DNA of 6,382 nucleotides from Clostridiales bacterium UBA1389 (GTDB taxonomy: Bacteria > Bacillota > Clostridia > Oscillospirales > CAG-382), in NCBI GenBank assembly GCA_002305335.1, contig DBQR01000005.1, forward strand, positions 59,500 through 65,881, written 5' to 3'. Below are positions 6,330 through 6,382 of this stretch, piece by piece. Positions within the stretch are counted from its first letter, which is position 1. Each line of letters starts with the position of its first letter. The translations under genes and the position numbers were made by a program. The notes below the pieces were generated by a model. The model was not told the DNA's origin, ran no database searches, and worked only from the letters and a program-made list of their open reading frames with translations.

Positions 6330-6357
6330 AAATAACTCCATGAGTATGGAGTTATTT
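6330..6357. repeat. Perfect 12-bp inverted repeat abutting the tRNA 5' end
   Basis: AAATAACTCCAT (6330-6341), loop GAGT, then ATGGAGTTATTT (6346-6357), a perfect 12-bp stem. In the tRNA's transcript the hairpin ends at the base just before tRNA nucleotide 1, the RNase P cleavage point. It lies between the suspected 5S 3' end and the tRNA. It has no good U-run on either strand, so it looks more like a spacer processing hairpin than a terminator. Confidence 0.85.
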
Positions 6358-6360
6358 GTG

Positions 6361-6382
6361 GTGTCAGCGTTGACCTATTTTC
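6361..6382 (-). rRNA. Probable 3' end of 5S rRNA, rest outside window
   Basis: Read on the minus strand, the window's last 22 bases begin GAAAATAGGTC and end in CGCTGACAC. Bacterial 5S rRNA ends in a similar way: GAGAGTAGG followed by about 14 bases whose 3' part forms helix I. The distance from AGG to the putative 3' end fits. A 5S gene just upstream of a tRNA is a common rRNA-operon ending in Firmicutes. Only a fifth of the gene is visible and the pairing 5' strand is outside, so this is a pattern call. Confidence 0.55.

Noticed and set aside
6360..6382. Right-edge bases ending in CACCA on the minus strand, read as the 3' end of another tRNA.
   Set aside because: A T-loop TTCRANT should appear 5 bases before the acceptor strand, but AAAATAG is there instead. 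The 5S rRNA 3' end fits better.
1..6382. CRISPR array, insertion sequence, prophage, toxin-antitoxin or defence genes.
   Set aside because: No spaced direct repeats, transposase, integrase or small paired ORFs are seen. The space is filled by arg genes and stable RNAs.

Overview
The window holds most of an arginine-biosynthesis operon, all on the minus strand, running right to left: argG, argC, argJ, argB, argD and the first half of argF, which runs off the left edge. Spacing is very tight (1 to 13 nt gaps or short overlaps), so the genes look like one polycistronic unit with translational coupling. A consensus sigma-70 type promoter (TTGACA, 17 nt, TATAAT) lies about 60 bp upstream of argG. 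An ARG-box-like palindrome sits directly over its -10 element, which suggests ordinary ArgR/AhrC repression by arginine.

Together the genes cover N-acetylglutamate to citrulline and on to argininosuccinate. ArgB phosphorylates N-acetylglutamate, ArgC (short type 2 form) reduces it, ArgD transaminates it, ArgJ moves the acetyl group from acetylornithine back to glutamate, ArgF makes citrulline and ArgG makes argininosuccinate. ArgJ makes the pathway cyclic. ArgB carries the N-terminal helix typical of arginine-inhibited kinases, so control is probably both transcriptional and allosteric. argH, carA and carB are not visible here.

The right end (about 6225-6382) is a stable-RNA region, also on the minus strand. 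A complete 77-nt tRNA gene with anticodon CAU and encoded CCA ends straight into a strong intrinsic terminator. Upstream of the tRNA is a perfect 12-bp inverted repeat. Beyond that, the last 22 bases resemble the 3' end of a 5S rRNA (GAAAATAGGTC followed by a terminal-helix strand). The simplest reading is the tail of an rRNA operon (5S, tRNA, terminator), followed by the arg operon in the same direction.

The 362-bp stretch between argG and the terminator (5863-6224) is AT-rich and has no convincing gene. It holds the arg promoter, one good and one or two weaker ARG-box-like palindromes, and a small leader hairpin.

The organism is most likely a Firmicute of the class Clostridia, perhaps a gut Oscillospirales or Lachnospirales relative. 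The signs are AGGAG-type ribosome binding sites, an AT-rich intergenic region, encoded CCA, clostridial-looking 5S and tRNA sequence, and Thermotoga/Firmicutes-like ArgB and ArgJ. This is inference from sequence style, not a database match. The content is core metabolism, and I do not see a novel system. The points most worth a second look are the regulatory region and the stable-RNA junction.
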